This document shows positions 54,086 through 64,000 of a stretch of DNA of 64,000 bases, piece after piece. The stretch is from Adenophora triphylla var. japonica (Eukaryota > Streptophyta > Magnoliopsida > Asterales > Campanulaceae), in contig JAFEMH010000163.1 of the NCBI GenBank assembly GCA_022495995.1, forward strand, positions 620,001 to 684,000. Direction: 5' to 3'. The translations under genes were made by a program, and so were the position numbers. Positions within the stretch are counted from its first letter, which is position 1. Each line of letters starts with the position of its first letter. The notes below the pieces were generated by a model. That model worked only from the letters and a program-made list of their open reading frames with translations, had not been told where the DNA came from and did not search any database.

Positions 54086-54579
54086 TTACACGTCACCTCA
54101 GATAATTGTGTGTGACATATTAGTTTGTGACCGTATTTGAACCGTAACATATATTTTTATGTGTCAGTTTGTTTACAATAATAATAAAACAGTGCTGATA
54201 TTTTTTTAATATTTGTTACGGTTTAAACCATAATATATATATATATATTTATATATAATAGTTTCTAAAATTGTGGTATATTTTTACTAAATCACAATTT
54301 CTAAAAAATATGTATATGAAAAAGAGAACTTTTCCATTCCAAAATCAACAATACCACAATAATCCCAAAGTGCTTAGTATCCAAAAGAAATAATTTTATA
54401 ATACTAAACATGTGCTAAATATATAACATTGTCTAAAAGCCATTAGAGCCATAGAGCCATGTCAAAAGATAAACTCTAAAGTCACTAGCAGTGGAACTGT
54501 TGAAGATGTATCCTTTGCCAACAAGTAGAATCTTTCTGCCACAAATACTCCTATAAATATAATATATAACACAAATATT

Positions 54580-54657
<78 letters not shown>
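54580..54657. repeat. (TA)n microsatellite
   Basis: About 38 uninterrupted TA dinucleotides within CACTA3. Confidence 0.98.
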
Positions 54658-54660
<3 letters not shown>

Positions 54661-54721
54661 TGCATATGTAAAAGTAAAATTATGCTAAGGAAATTAAAAG
54701 CAATAAAAAAAATATTTATTA

Positions 54722-54828
54722 CCTCCATTCGAAATAAATGTCACATTCCATATTTTAAAACGTGCCATTCATATTGGGAAGACTAAAAATAAAGGAAAAG
54801 TGTGACATTTATTATGGAACAAATGGAG
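54722..54828. mobile_element. Stowaway-like MITE (107 bp)
   Basis: CCTCCATTCGAAATAAATG at the left and, on the opposite strand, CTCCATTTGTTCCATAATAA at the right form terminal inverted repeats flanked by TA (54720-54721, 54829-54830). The sequence resembles the CTCCNTCCGTNCCATAA ends of Tc1/Mariner-derived Stowaway MITEs. Confidence 0.8.
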
Positions 54829-55107
54829 TATTAGTTGATTCATATATATGATACAATAAAAAATAATTATAAACTAACTACACTTACCTGAAAACACAAA
54901 TCACACTAAAGCACTAGCTAGACATTCCATCAAGGCCATCTTCTGAACCACCAGATGTTGAAGGATTCACCTATGTATATGAATCAAAAACTATGAAATC
55001 ACAGGAAATAGAAAATGAGAGATGACATAAAGATGCTCATAACATCACTTGTGAGTAAATGAAACAAGGTATATAAAACCAAACAATTTATGGAAAATTA
55101 AAGTTAT

Positions 55108-56500
55108 TTATATAATAAAATTACTAACCTGACTATCACTAGATGGAATATGAGGAGAATCATGCCGAAGAGTGTGATTACTCACATACGCAGAACGCAA
55201 AGCATCAAGCTCAGCCCGCAAAGCATCATACTTGGCCTGCATAGCATATTCTTGTTCCTTTAACATTCTTTGTATCGTATCCACGGAAACATTCATGGAT
55301 GTGGATTTTGGACCTTTGAATGCAGTTGGAGTCGGGCCAATACCAAACGTTCGAACACGACCATGACCATCAGATCCCATGACTTCTGTGAATACTTGAT
55401 CTGTAAATTCAGGTGTACGCTCATCTGGTGGCACCTCAGAGAGTCTTCTCTCCATCTGGGTCTTTGAAATGATATACAGATATATGAAATGTATAGATAC
55501 ACATATAAAAATAAGAGATCATCAACAAGAACCATATAACCAGTAAATTTCACTTACATTTATGGGCTCAGACTCTTGAGTAGGACCTGCATTCTTCATT
55601 AATCGAGTTTTGCGGAATACACTAGGGCGTGAGGTGTCCTCTCCTTTTTTTCTCATCTGTACACATTAATTAAAACAATTGCATAACATACAATATGTAC
55701 ATATCCAAAGTATGTAATTATGCTATGATTTTGTGGTCAAGGTTTGTGATACACTGAAAAATCCAACGATTTTAAATTACCTCTAAACGGACATTAGCAA
55801 AGGAGGTTCTTCATGTCCTGTGAAGCTCATGTTGCGCACGGTTACCTTTGTTCCTAGTCGATTCTTCCTGCAAGCAAATAATATGAACTAAGTTATTTGT
55901 AAAATACGTCTAAATTATTTGCACAGAAGCACAAGGGGACAAAATGCCTGAACATCTGTAAGCCTCCAACGATCTACTAGTTTCTCCCAATCTTCTTGCT
56001 TCACACGTGCATCACTAGGAGTTTTCAACCTTATATCTGCATCGTCTTTAAATGGAACATAGTAGTCCTTTTTCACTCTTCCCTTCCAATTTCTCCAAAG
56101 AGACCCAATAGTTATCAAACAAACATGCTTGAATGTATCAGGAGCATCAGTATTGTCCTAGAATCAGAGTAAACCACAATTATAGCTTAATTTTAGGTTT
56201 TTATTTTTTAGGGCTCTTGAGTTATTAGTTATATACCTGAATCTCCTTCCACACAGCATTTTTATTATAATCGGGAACCTTACGCCAGTCAGAGTAGTGA
56301 AGGGGAAGTCTAACTCCACATTTTGTTATAATACCAAGCCTTGTTGCAAATTCAGTTGAGTTCTCCCCCACATACTTGCATATACTCGTTGAAAGTCAAG
56401 TGCAATTTATAGCTGGCATCACCCCATTCTTTGCAACCGACAGCTGGACCACGACCTTTCTTAACAAATTCTTGTCTATCAGGTCCATCTGTAAGGGTAG
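55108..56500 (-). pseudogene. CACTA3 Transposase_24-type (Ptta/En/Spm) gene
   Basis: Minus-strand exons, 5' to 3': FVKKGRGPAVGCKEW (about 56460) and RLPLHYSDWRKVPDYNKNAV (56235-56305); WRNWKGRVKKDYYVPFKDDA then VKQEDWEKLVDRWR (55940-56118); a piece with EESTRNKGNRAQHELHRT followed by a stop (55795-55870); and MERRLSEVPPDERTPEFTDQ with GSDGHGRVRTFGIGPTPTAF and the coiled coil EQEYAMQAKYDALRAELDAL (55108-55455). The layout and the NK-NR and RVRTFGIGPTP motifs fit the Transposase_24 proteins of plant CACTA elements. It appears moderately preserved, with one in-frame stop that I can see. Confidence 0.8.
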
Positions 56501-56600
56501 AAAACACATAATGAAATGTCAGCCAGTTATTCTAGTAGTTACAAAGACTAATAAGCTGCTGAAGGAATCAAAAGAAGAAAAATGCACTCATATTTGGTTC

Positions 56601-57480
56601 AAGTGTGTTTAAATAAACTCAAGTATCTCCTGAGCAGCTTAATGCTGATATTATGCAAAACAATCACACACTAAAGAAAATTTCGGCTGCTTAAAAACAT
56701 AGTCACACTCACACAGAATAATTTCATTAGCAAAGCGGTCGTAACACGAATAATTCCATTAACAAATCAGAACCAATATACATCAATCTAAGTGTAGCAT
56801 TTCAGGATAAATAACATGTATAATTACAATGTGTCTTATAAAAAACAAACCAACCAACCTCTGCAAATAGTAACAAAATGAGCTTAACATAAATAACAAA
56901 CTAACCAACCTCTAGAAATGTACCAATTTACCAAATGGCATTGCTAATAACCCTATCGAAAATGCACCGGTATTCCATCCTCGGGTGAGAGGGCTCACCA
57001 AGATGTAGCAACTATTCGTAATTCTCAATATAAAGAGCAAGAATTAAATGCTTCCCCTGTCGCACGATGGACATTAGAATCAATTATTACTTATATCACA
57101 TCGAAGGTGCTTGCCACTTTATACATATTGATGCCATCATTTATTTATTTATTCCAATTACGGTGATTAAGAAGATTATGAAATTGGATGCAAAGCTGAG
57201 CCCTTCAATGTTCCTGTAGATCCTATTGCATTGGGAATACCTATAAGTACTAGTGAGAACATTCTTTTATGTGTCTCATTCACGGCTTCTTGGGCTAATT
57301 ATAGATCTTAAGTCCGATTTGGAAATTACGCTAAAACATTCTGTATAGATATAAACTCAAACAAAATAAATTCCTTTAAGGATTCCGACTTCAAACCTAA
57401 AGTATATATAAGGGAGCAAAGTAATAGTCTTAAATATTTGTTTTGAATGCTGGCTTCAATATGGGATTAGTTTAGTTATG
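56601..57480. other. Unassigned AT-rich sequence
   Basis: About 880 bp with no convincing gene. It holds two near-duplicate stretches (AACAAACTAACCAACCTCTAGAAATG and a sister copy around 56855-56925). It may be the interior of CACTA3 or flanking DNA. Confidence 0.35.
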
Positions 57481-57487
57481 GAACCAG

Positions 57488-57612
57488 GATTATTTTGATG
57501 TTATTGATACGCCTATGGATTTTGGTACAATATGCTACAACCTAGATAATGGTCACAAGTACATGAATTCAGAGGACGTATATAAGGATGTGTAGCATAT
57601 TTGGGAGAATTG
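57488..57612 (+). pseudogene. Bromodomain gene fragment
   Basis: A plus-strand frame reads DYFDVIDTPMDFGTICYNLD and NGHKYMNSEDVYKDV, then a TAG where the family has Gln, then HIWENC. This is the core of a bromodomain (the acetyl-lysine reader in chromatin proteins), including the conserved PMD and the start of the C helix. Sequence before and after is not clearly coding. It is a single captured or residual exon and cannot be functional. Confidence 0.8.
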
Positions 57613-57754
57613 TATCTTTGTCCATAAATAAACGATTCATGCATTTCTTGCAAGGACATTTTGTCGTGGTTTCATTAATAAAAGCAAACTCTAGAAATTG
57701 CACAACCCTGTTAAAGTATTCTTCTGAAGCTCTATCAATAGTGTGGCCTCAGTT

Positions 57755-58168
57755 CAGAAGGGATGCTCACCTACATCCAGCAGCAGATCAATAGTTCCCT
57801 TGGCACCAACCTTATAGTTGGTGAATCCCTCTAGTCTACCATGGTAAGGTTCCAGAATGCTGTCTTTCAAGCCCATCATCTGAAAGGTGGGAGTAATAAA
57901 GAATATCTCGAGAGGCCCCCATGTCAATGAGGAGTCTCTCGGACTCACAATTGTCAATTCTCCCGTTTATCACCAAGGGCTGCTCGCGGGCTACGTGGCT
58001 TCCAGCCCATTCATTGGGGGAGAAACTGATGACCTCTTCTGCCTTGTAAACCCAGGCGGGTACATGATAGACTTTTCTCAATTCATGAATTTGGTCTCTC
58101 GGTTTTCTGGTGGAGACCGTCTCATCTCTGATTACATACAATTTGGCCCGAGGAGGCCTTTGCTCCAT
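57755..58168 (-). pseudogene. Tat3 aspartic protease fragment
   Basis: AEEVISFSPNEWAGSHVARE, then INGRIDNCESERLLIDMGAS followed by RDILYY. The catalytic loop reads DMGAS where D-T/S-G-S/A is expected. After a shift, GFTNYKVGAKGTIDLLLDVG continues the domain and ends abruptly at about 57755, before the ILGRP motif. Confidence 0.7.
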
Positions 58169-58199
58169 GTCATCATCCTTATCATCGTCTTCACTCTCG

Positions 58200-60131
58200 C
58201 CCTCTTTCCTTTTTCACTTGCCATCCTTTTTCATGACATAACGATCAAGTTGCCTTCATCTACCCACCTTTGGATCATCCTTTTGAGGGCGATGCAGTTC
58301 TCGGTGTTTTGACCATGATCCTTGTGGAAATCACAGTACTTAGATGGGTCACGTGGGTACTTTGGTTTGTCATTGAGTGGACGAGGAGGTGGAACATTCA
58401 CTAATTGGATGATTTCTGTGATTGGTTTGGTGAGGGGGGTGAAGATCTCAGCCTTTTCAGTACCCCATGTTCTATTCTTCCTTTTATTTCCGTTTCCATT
58501 GGAAGCCTGGTGAGTTCAGTACATACATTTTACGTCTTGTCAGATCTCTTTTTGCTTTTTCTTCCACCATGACGATTGCATAAGTCACGTTGTATAAGTC
58601 AGACTTTGACTTTCGCTCTCTGGCAGATAGTTCATAAATAAGTTGTCCGGATCTCAATCCCGAATTAAAACACACAATCACTTCCCTGTCAATGAGGCTT
58701 TACTCCACTTGGTCTGCCATAGCTCGAAATATGTTATAGTAGCTCAGCGTGGTTTCATTCTTTCCTTACTCGATATTAGCAAGGTCAGTCAACCTTTTCT
58801 TCCTCTTCCCTGCCGTGGCAAAGTGATCTAGGAACTTCCTCCTCATATCCCTCCAGCTGTCAATGCTTCCTTTTTTAGCTCACGAAACCAGATCAAGGCT
58901 GTTTCGGAGAAGGTACTTGCAAAGGCTTTACAGAGAATGTCATCTTCTTTGATGAGGAGGGCCATGGTAGATTCAAAGCTTTGCACATGGTCCCTTGCGT
59001 CAGTGGTTCCCGCGTACTTATCAAAACTCGGGACCTTGAAGGCAGGGTTAGGTGGTAGATCATTTACTCTTTAGGAGAATGGACGGGTTGCACTAGTTTC
59101 ATCTTCTTCCTTATCCTTCCTTCCCATTTCCTTCTCGTCAAGTCTCTTTTTCAAGAGCAATAGCTCTCTGGCATCAATCCCCTTTTCCGAGCTGAAATAA
59201 GAGCTTCGGTGGGAACTTCAGTGAGAACTTCTGTGGGACCTTTCTCCTGCATGACCATTTACCTTGCTATGCTCCTCGTCTTCCCGGTGCTTCTCTCCAC
59301 ATCCGGATGGTATTTTTTCCTTCCTCGGCTCCCCTTCATGGTGATGGAGCATTCTGTAAGGATGAGGGCTCCTCGGCCTTAGAAAATTCCTGGGACGAGG
59401 TGAACTATGTCGAGGATGATGGTTATAACGAGGAGAAATGTTACAACGAGGAGGGGAGGAACATCTAGCTTGGCTGATCCTTGCTCGTAAGTCGGCCGAG
59501 TTAACCTCCTGCTCCCTCGTGTTCAAGTGGCTTCTCAGGTCTACCACCACATTCTCGTTTCCATGATTTTTTGATCGAGGACGAGGAGGAACATCTCAGA
59601 GGTTTTTCTTAGGTCGTACAGCAAGCTCATGGTGAGGGGGATCTTGGCCACAAGGAGGGCTCCTCTGACTACCACGCCTGTTACCTTGAGTTTCCCTTCC
59701 ATGAGATTTTCCTATCCTCGTAGGCCTGATGAACTCGGCCAATGAGTTATCGGGATCCAATTGCAACAGAGCATTTTGAGTTTCATAGATACGTTGCAAA
59801 GTCTCCATCTGTTGATGCAAGAGTGAACGACAATCAATGGGTTGGGTGGAGTTTTCAGCTCTTCCTGTGTCAGCGTTCCTCATCGTCTGTCTGCTCGTAG
59901 CTCGCTTTCCTCGTGGATGACGAGGACGGTTGGCAACGACCACCTCGGCAGCTGGCTGATTTCGAGAATGAAGAGTCATGCCGAGGGAAGGTGACCCGTC
60001 GTTCAGAGGTGGAGGGGGAGGAAGCACTCCATTGGTGTGAGAGGTAGACCAGTCGTCCCGTTTAGAGGGATGTCTTCGACGTGGGCTCGATGTTCCTCGT
60101 TAGTGACACTTATGGTATTTCCGTCATCCAT
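58200..60131 (-). pseudogene. gag: Tat3 gag
   Basis: ATG at 60131 reads DDGNTISVTNEEHRAHV. After a frameshift, LPPPPPLNDGSPSLG and an Arg/Pro-rich linker follow (59218-60027, with a gap near 59570). The capsid region reads PAFKVPSFDKYAGTTDARD and HVQSFESTMALLIKEDD (about 58930-59050), then IVCFNSGLRSGQLIYELS (58600-58681). A CCHC-like knuckle KYCDFHKDHGQNTENC lies at about 58290-58345. At least four frameshifts and some stops interrupt it. Confidence 0.75.
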
Positions 60132-60456
60132 TGTAATTTAAGATTGTAAACAGAATAGAATTCTTATGTGAATCAGAAACCAAACAGACTTCTAAACGGC
60201 CCAAATTTCCGGTAAACAGCTTTTTCGGCCAAACTGCAATTTTTCGGCCAAAATAGAACGGATTTCAAGAGGAACAGAATCTTTCCGGTCAAAAACAAAC
60301 TTTCTCAATTAATGAAATTTCCAGGCGAGAGCAGTTTACAGGCGAAACTGAAGTTTCTGGCCAAACGGAATTTTTTCCGGCCAAAATAGGAATTTTTTAG
60401 CTGAGAAAAAAGTTCAGGCGAACGGCAATTTCAAGCTTTTCAACGGGTATTCGAAT

Positions 60457-60478
60457 CGATTCCCGGCAATTGAACCAA
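60457..60478 (-). promoter_or_regulatory. Possible Tat3 primer-binding site
   Basis: The minus strand reads TTGGTTCAATTGCCGGGAATCG. It resembles the TGGCGCCGTTGCCGGGGA type of primer-binding site found in related plant Ty3 elements, but the middle is divergent. Confidence 0.35.
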
Positions 60479-60480
60479 AC

Positions 60481-60804
60481 TGATGCTGCCATAAATGATC
60501 GGATCAGCCCAAATCCGGCGGTAGGTTAAATCCCAGCGATTGAACATCTTCAAAAAGAGAAACAAACACGTAAACTAAGCCGGGGCTTCTCCGGCGAAGA
60601 CCCTCCGGCATGAGAGTAAGTATTTGCTTTGTAAAAGAGAGAAATCAATTGACAAGAGTTTAGAGCCAAAATTAGATAACATACCAAAATATGTGAATTA
60701 TGGCTTGTATTTATAGGCATAGCAATGTATTCATGTTGAGTTGGATTGCTAAGAGATAAGATATGAATCCTAAGAGAATTATAATTGAGGAGTCCTTGTT
60801 GGAC
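60481..60804 (-). repeat. Tat3 partial 5' LTR
   Basis: On the minus strand it ends GGCAGCATCA right before a primer-binding-like sequence, and contains GCCTATAAATACAAGCC (TATA at about 60709-60718). The LTR start is cut off by the CACTA4 insertion and would lie beyond the window. Confidence 0.45.
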
Positions 60805-61330
60805 CACTACTAGAAAAAAGCCTTTTACCGACGGAAATTTCCGTCGGTAAATCCACATATCCGTCGGTAAATTTATATTACCGACGGAATTCGTCCGTCG
60901 GGTTCCGTCGGAAATAATTGGTTGGTAATACCGACGGACAAATTTCGCAGGTATTTCCGGCGGATTGTCCGCCGGAAAATCAAAAATTCCGCCGGAAAAC
61001 GTCCGTCGGAAATGAGTTAAGCCGGCCGGTTAACCGGAGCAATCGCCGGAGGTTACCGATGGAAATATCCGTCGGTAAATATTTAAACAATAAATAAATA
61101 AAACCCATTACCGACGGTTATAACCGTCGGAATCCATAAAATTTACCGTCGGATATGTCCGTCGGAAATCTAAACCATAAACCGACGGATGTGTCCGTCG
61201 GTAATGAGTTTTATTTTTTTAATTTTTATTATTTTCCGACGGATATTTTCGCCGGAAATTAGTATTATTTTTTTTTATCATTAATTTACAGACGGGAATT
61301 TCCGTCGGTAATCTGGCCAGATTTTTTAAA
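60805..61330 (-). repeat. CACTA4 subterminal repeats and terminus
   Basis: About fifteen copies of TACCGACGGAAATTTCCGTC-like and GTCCGTCGGAAAT words form short palindromes around GACGGA/TCCGTC. Confidence 0.9.
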
Positions 61331-61479
61331 AAAAATTATGTTTTATTATTAAACCACCTGTAAAAGGCTGTAAACCTGTTCAAACAACCTGTTTTAAACA
61401 AATACAATTACAAACTACAAACACACACAAACAACCTGTTTCGCTTGTACATCAAATAAAATACATATGTTTGTCCAAA

Positions 61480-61670
61480 TCAAGCGACAGGGGAAGGGGA
61501 AAGGGGAAACGGTCGGGGAAAGGGGAAAGGGGAAAGGGGAAACGGCCGGGGAAAGGGGGAAAGGGAAAGGGGAAAGGGGAAAGGGGGAAAGGGAAAGGGG
61601 AAAGGGGAAAAGGGAAGGGGAAACGGCCGGGGAAAAGCCGGGGAAAAGGGGAAAGGGAAAGAGAAACTAC
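61480..61670 (-). repeat. GGGGAAA microsatellite in CACTA4
   Basis: A 190-bp purine tract of GGGGAAAG units with interspersed CGGCCGGGG. The two Gly/Lys-rich open frames over it are artefacts. Its location between the subterminal repeats and the Transposase_24-type gene matches the CCCCTCT tract of CACTA2. Confidence 0.9.
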
Positions 61671-61879
61671 ATATGTTTGTTTGTTTGTTTAATTACATGT
61701 CAATGAAAAATCATGTTTAACAACCACGAGCGCTGCCGCTGCTGCTACCGCTACCACCACCATGCATGTATAAACCTATTAAGATATTAATTAAAAAACA
61801 ATATATCAATATATATACAAATAAAAAGACAATAATAAAATGTAAACATTATATATATGACATTTACAATAAAATAATA

Positions 61880-62080
61880 CTTACTGGCCACTGGGAGAGA
61901 TAGATATTTCCATTTTTCCTTCCTCATTAATAATTGCGTCCAAATTAACCCGCCCGGATGGTTCACTACGTCCAGAACCAGAAGTAGATCCCCTCCCTCC
62001 CGTCCTTGGTGAAACAAGATGATGGACAAAACCCGCAACCTTCCCTCTCTTTGAACGATTGCCACCTCGACCCGATATAT
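61880..62080 (-). pseudogene. CACTA4 Transposase_24-gene fragment
   Basis: The minus-strand frame reads RGKVAGFVHHLVSPRTGGRG, then RVNLDAIINEEGKMEISISP, ending at a possible intron. It fits the linker region upstream of the conserved core of Transposase_24 proteins, but the core itself is absent, so the gene is largely deleted. Only moderate confidence in the family. Confidence 0.45.
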
Positions 62081-62229
62081 CTAAACTAGTATATTATATA
62101 TGTAGACAGAAAATATTATCAAGTAGAACAAAATTTAAATAGTAGGAAGCATTCAAAATAATGACTACATGTCCAAGCAAATTATGGAGTAAGATGTTTG
62201 CAGCCAATATACACTATGTGAAAAGAGTC

Positions 62230-62375
62230 CCACTACCACCATCACTACTACTACCACCACCACTACGTACTACCACCACCACTATTACCACTACTACCGC
62301 TACTACCACCACTACTACCACTACTATTACTAATACTACTACGTATACCACCACTACCACCACCACCACAAAATT
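62230..62375. repeat. (ACC/ACT)n simple repeat
   Basis: A mixed CCACCACTACTACCACTA run of about 140 bp with no coding meaning. Confidence 0.9.
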
Positions 62376-62426
62376 AACAAAATAGAGAGGGGTAGAGAGA
62401 GAGAGGGTTTACATTTATAATGAGCT

Positions 62427-62567
62427 GGAGTGGAAAATATCAAGTCTTTTGCACAAGCATTTGGCCCAAAGATTGAAACTTTGAAAGTAGATTTACTATT
62501 ATAATAATTAATCAAAGTTTCAATCTTGGGCCTAATGCTTGTGCAAAAACTTGAGATTTTCCACTCC
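62427..62567. mobile_element. MITE-like palindrome, copy C
   Basis: It has the same 58-bp inverted arms as the copies at 26346-26485 and 26524-26755 (GGAGTGGAAAATATCAAG ... CTTGAGATTTTCCACTCC), 141 bp in total. Confidence 0.75.
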
Positions 62568-62609
62568 AAAGATAACCCCACGGTAGTGGTCAGACGTGAT
62601 AGTAGTGGG

Positions 62610-62890
62610 GTTGGCTTCTATCCCATCCTGAAATACACGTATGAATTGCAAATATCACTTTGTCTACTTGCTTTATAATCGAAAATCAAGAAATTTTGAC
62701 AGCATAACCCCATGGTCTCCAAGTGCACGACGTAGACTAGGTCAATCAAACACTATCGATTAGAATCGACAGTGTGTAATCAACCATGTCTAGTATACAC
62801 TCGTAGAACAATATGATTAATGCAACCGAAATATTTCAACTATCGACTATTCAAGCAATTTTAATAGACAATAATGATATTTATATATAT
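62610..62890 (-). repeat. Repeat shared with CACTA2
   Basis: This is the inverted counterpart of 26041-26300, with the same words on the opposite strand and an adjacent AT-rich ATATATACATATATG run. Confidence 0.85.
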
Positions 62891-62914
62891 ACATATATGT
62901 ATATGTATATTGTT

Positions 62915-62992
62915 ATTTTTATTTTTATTTTTATTTTTTATTTTATTTTTTATTTATTATTATTATATTTATGTCCATTATTATTATTATTA

Positions 62993-63064
<72 letters not shown>

Positions 63065-63075
63065 TTTTACTTATT
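62915..63075. repeat. (TTA)n and TTTTTA-rich microsatellite
   Basis: About 25-30 TTA units preceded by TTTTTATTTTTATT runs. The Ile/Leu-rich open frames here are artefacts. Confidence 0.95.
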
Positions 63076-63349
63076 TATTTATTTTTTTCCAACAACCTTT
63101 TCACACGATGACATTCAAATTAATGACTACATGTCCAAGTAAATTATGGAGTAAGATGTTTGCAGTTTGCATTTAAATAGTAGGAATCATTTATTGTCCA
63201 AATCATGAGATAGATGTAATATTACATAGCTTGTAAAGAGTAACCAAGTAAAATTGAAAATCATGAGATAGATATAATATTACAGTGATAAGTGATATAA
63301 AATGCAAACATTATATACAAAACATTATCTGAATTAAAACTAAACTGAT

Positions 63350-64000
63350 TCATTCACTACAATCTTGATCACTATCACTACAAAATTCAATTTCTTCTTC
63401 ACTAGTTTCCTCGTCGTCGTCTTCTTCCCCATCTTCATCATCGGACCCAGATATATACCCTTCTCCTTCCTCATCCTCCACATTGTCATCATCGATTTCA
63501 TTGAAAGTGACTTCCTCCCCTAGTGGACGGGTGTTTTCGGTCATTAATGCTTCATCCTCGACATTATCATTCAAGGAAATAATCGGAGGTATAGGCAATT
63601 CCTCTTCCTGATAACAATCATTTAATGATGAATCAATATTTGAAGTAGACGTTTTTGCACGCAATGGTATATCAAAAGTGCTTCTTGCTTTGGTTTTCCA
63701 TACGGCCCACCATCCGCTAGACTCTCTTCGTCGACGGGGGTAGGGGTCATATACACCTGTTGTGCTTGAGATGCAAGAATGAACACATCATCACCATTAT
63801 GCCTAGAAGAATGCTTTAAGTCAACGAGATCAAAAGTGCCATGTTTTGTAATGCCTCGCTTAGCATCCCGCCACTCACAATTGAAAAGAACTACAGAATT
63901 TCCAAGCAAGTACTCCAATTCAATAACTTCTTTCAATACGCCATAATAATCGATATTTCCCTTGAGATTGACCCTGCTATTCCAAGTTGATTTCGTTTGG
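63350..64000 (-). pseudogene. CACTA4 TNP2 C-terminus (DUF4216), partial
   Basis: From the window edge the minus strand reads STWNSRVNLKGNIDYYGVLK, then EVIELEYLLGNSVVLFNCEW, HGTFDLVDLKHSSRHNGDD and VFILASQAQQVYMTPTPVDE. This is nearly the same as CACTA2 at 29860-30055. After a frameshift near 63660 the acidic tail DDNVEDEEGEGYISGSDDED continues to a stop at 63350. The N-terminal and catalytic parts are outside the window, so autonomy cannot be judged. Confidence 0.85.

Larger units (their letters stand above)
53612..56600 (-). mobile_element. CACTA3: CACTA element, only one end found
   Basis: CACTACAAAAAATAACTCC at 53612 begins a subterminal region rich in TGACGGT and AACCGTCA words. A minus-strand Transposase_24-type gene follows at 55108-56500. 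I could not find a matching GTAGTG terminus before the end of the window, so the right boundary is unknown and 56600 is only the end of recognisable element sequence. Confidence 0.7.
57755..60804 (-). mobile_element. Tat3: truncated Tat-like retrotransposon (gag-protease only)
   Basis: Minus-strand order: partial LTR (60481-60804), primer-binding-like site, leader, gag, zinc knuckle and protease. The sequence stops being retroelement-like at about 57755, just inside the protease domain, where it meets the bromodomain-side sequence. No RT, RNase H or integrase is present. CACTA4 is inserted in its LTR at 60805. Confidence 0.75.
60805..64000 (-). mobile_element. CACTA4: CACTA element, continues beyond window
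   Basis: The terminus CACTACTAGAAAAAAGCC at 60805 (left flank GAC, expected TSD) is followed by ACCGACGGAAATTTCCGTCGG repeats. Genes are on the minus strand: TNP2 C-terminus at 63350-64000 and a Transposase_24-gene fragment at about 61880-62080. The gene order mirrors CACTA2, and internal repeats are shared. The other end lies outside the window. Confidence 0.9.

Noticed and set aside
61467..61706. Gly/Lys/Glu-rich open frames
   Set aside because: By-product of a GGGGAAA microsatellite; two frames are open simultaneously.
53612..64000. Pairing of the CACTA3 end with the CACTA4 end as one element
   Set aside because: Both ends face the same direction (CACTA... on plus) and have different subterminal repeats (TGACGGT against CCGACGGA).

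Overview
This window is repeat-rich nuclear DNA from a flowering plant, probably a eudicot. The evidence is plant-lineage transposons (Tat and chromodomain Ty3 elements, CACTA elements with TNP2/DUF4216/DUF4218 and Transposase_24-type genes), CCCTAAA-type telomeric repeats, and captured fragments of plant host genes (an RBP45/47 RNA-binding protein, an LRK10L-like receptor kinase, a RAD5/RAD16-type SNF2 helicase and a bromodomain protein). I see no intact host gene, no rRNA or tRNA gene and no CRISPR array. Almost every coding region is a decayed transposon gene.

Layout. Positions 1-53488 are one nested cluster whose layers can be ordered from exact target-site duplications (TSDs). The oldest layer is Tat2, a Ty3/Tat retrotransposon on the minus strand. 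Its 5' LTR is at 51307-53488 and its pol runs off the left edge. Two elements landed inside Tat2: a Tekay-like chromovirus (40246-49274, TSD CGACC) and a CACTA element, CACTA1 (94-36118, TSD TTG), which carries host gene fragments. CACTA1 was itself hit by a solo LTR (1024-19898, TSD GGTAT/GGTAC) and by a second CACTA element, CACTA2 (20006-33592, TSD TGC). The solo LTR was in turn hit by Tat1, a full-length but degenerate Tat element (2305-18607, TSD GGTCC) with sense pol and two antisense genes. Without its nested insertions CACTA1 is only about 3.56 kb.

Right part. From 53612 a third CACTA end (CACTA3) opens, with a minus-strand Transposase_24-type gene and a Stowaway-like MITE. Then come a bromodomain gene fragment, a truncated Tat-like element (Tat3, gag-protease only, minus strand, 57755-60804), and a fourth CACTA element (CACTA4) inserted in its LTR at 60805 and running past the window end.

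How the parts relate. CACTA2 and CACTA4 are relatives: both have GACGGAAATTTCCGTC-type subterminal repeats, a TNP2 C-terminal region, a Transposase_24-type gene, and shared internal repeats. CACTA2 is the richest element. It holds a 260-bp-arm foldback, an interstitial telomeric block that flips to a telomere-like array of opposite strand polarity, a 211-bp AT-rich tandem repeat, a 345-bp-arm hairpin carrying a SNF2 helicase exon, and a TNP2 reading frame fused to a segment resembling the antisense protein of Tat elements. A sequence-wide oddity is that duplicated copies differ disproportionately at CAG/CTG trinucleotides, which become CGG, CCG, CG or CTCG. This suggests copy-specific sequencing error at methylated CHG sites and may account for some of the frameshifts.
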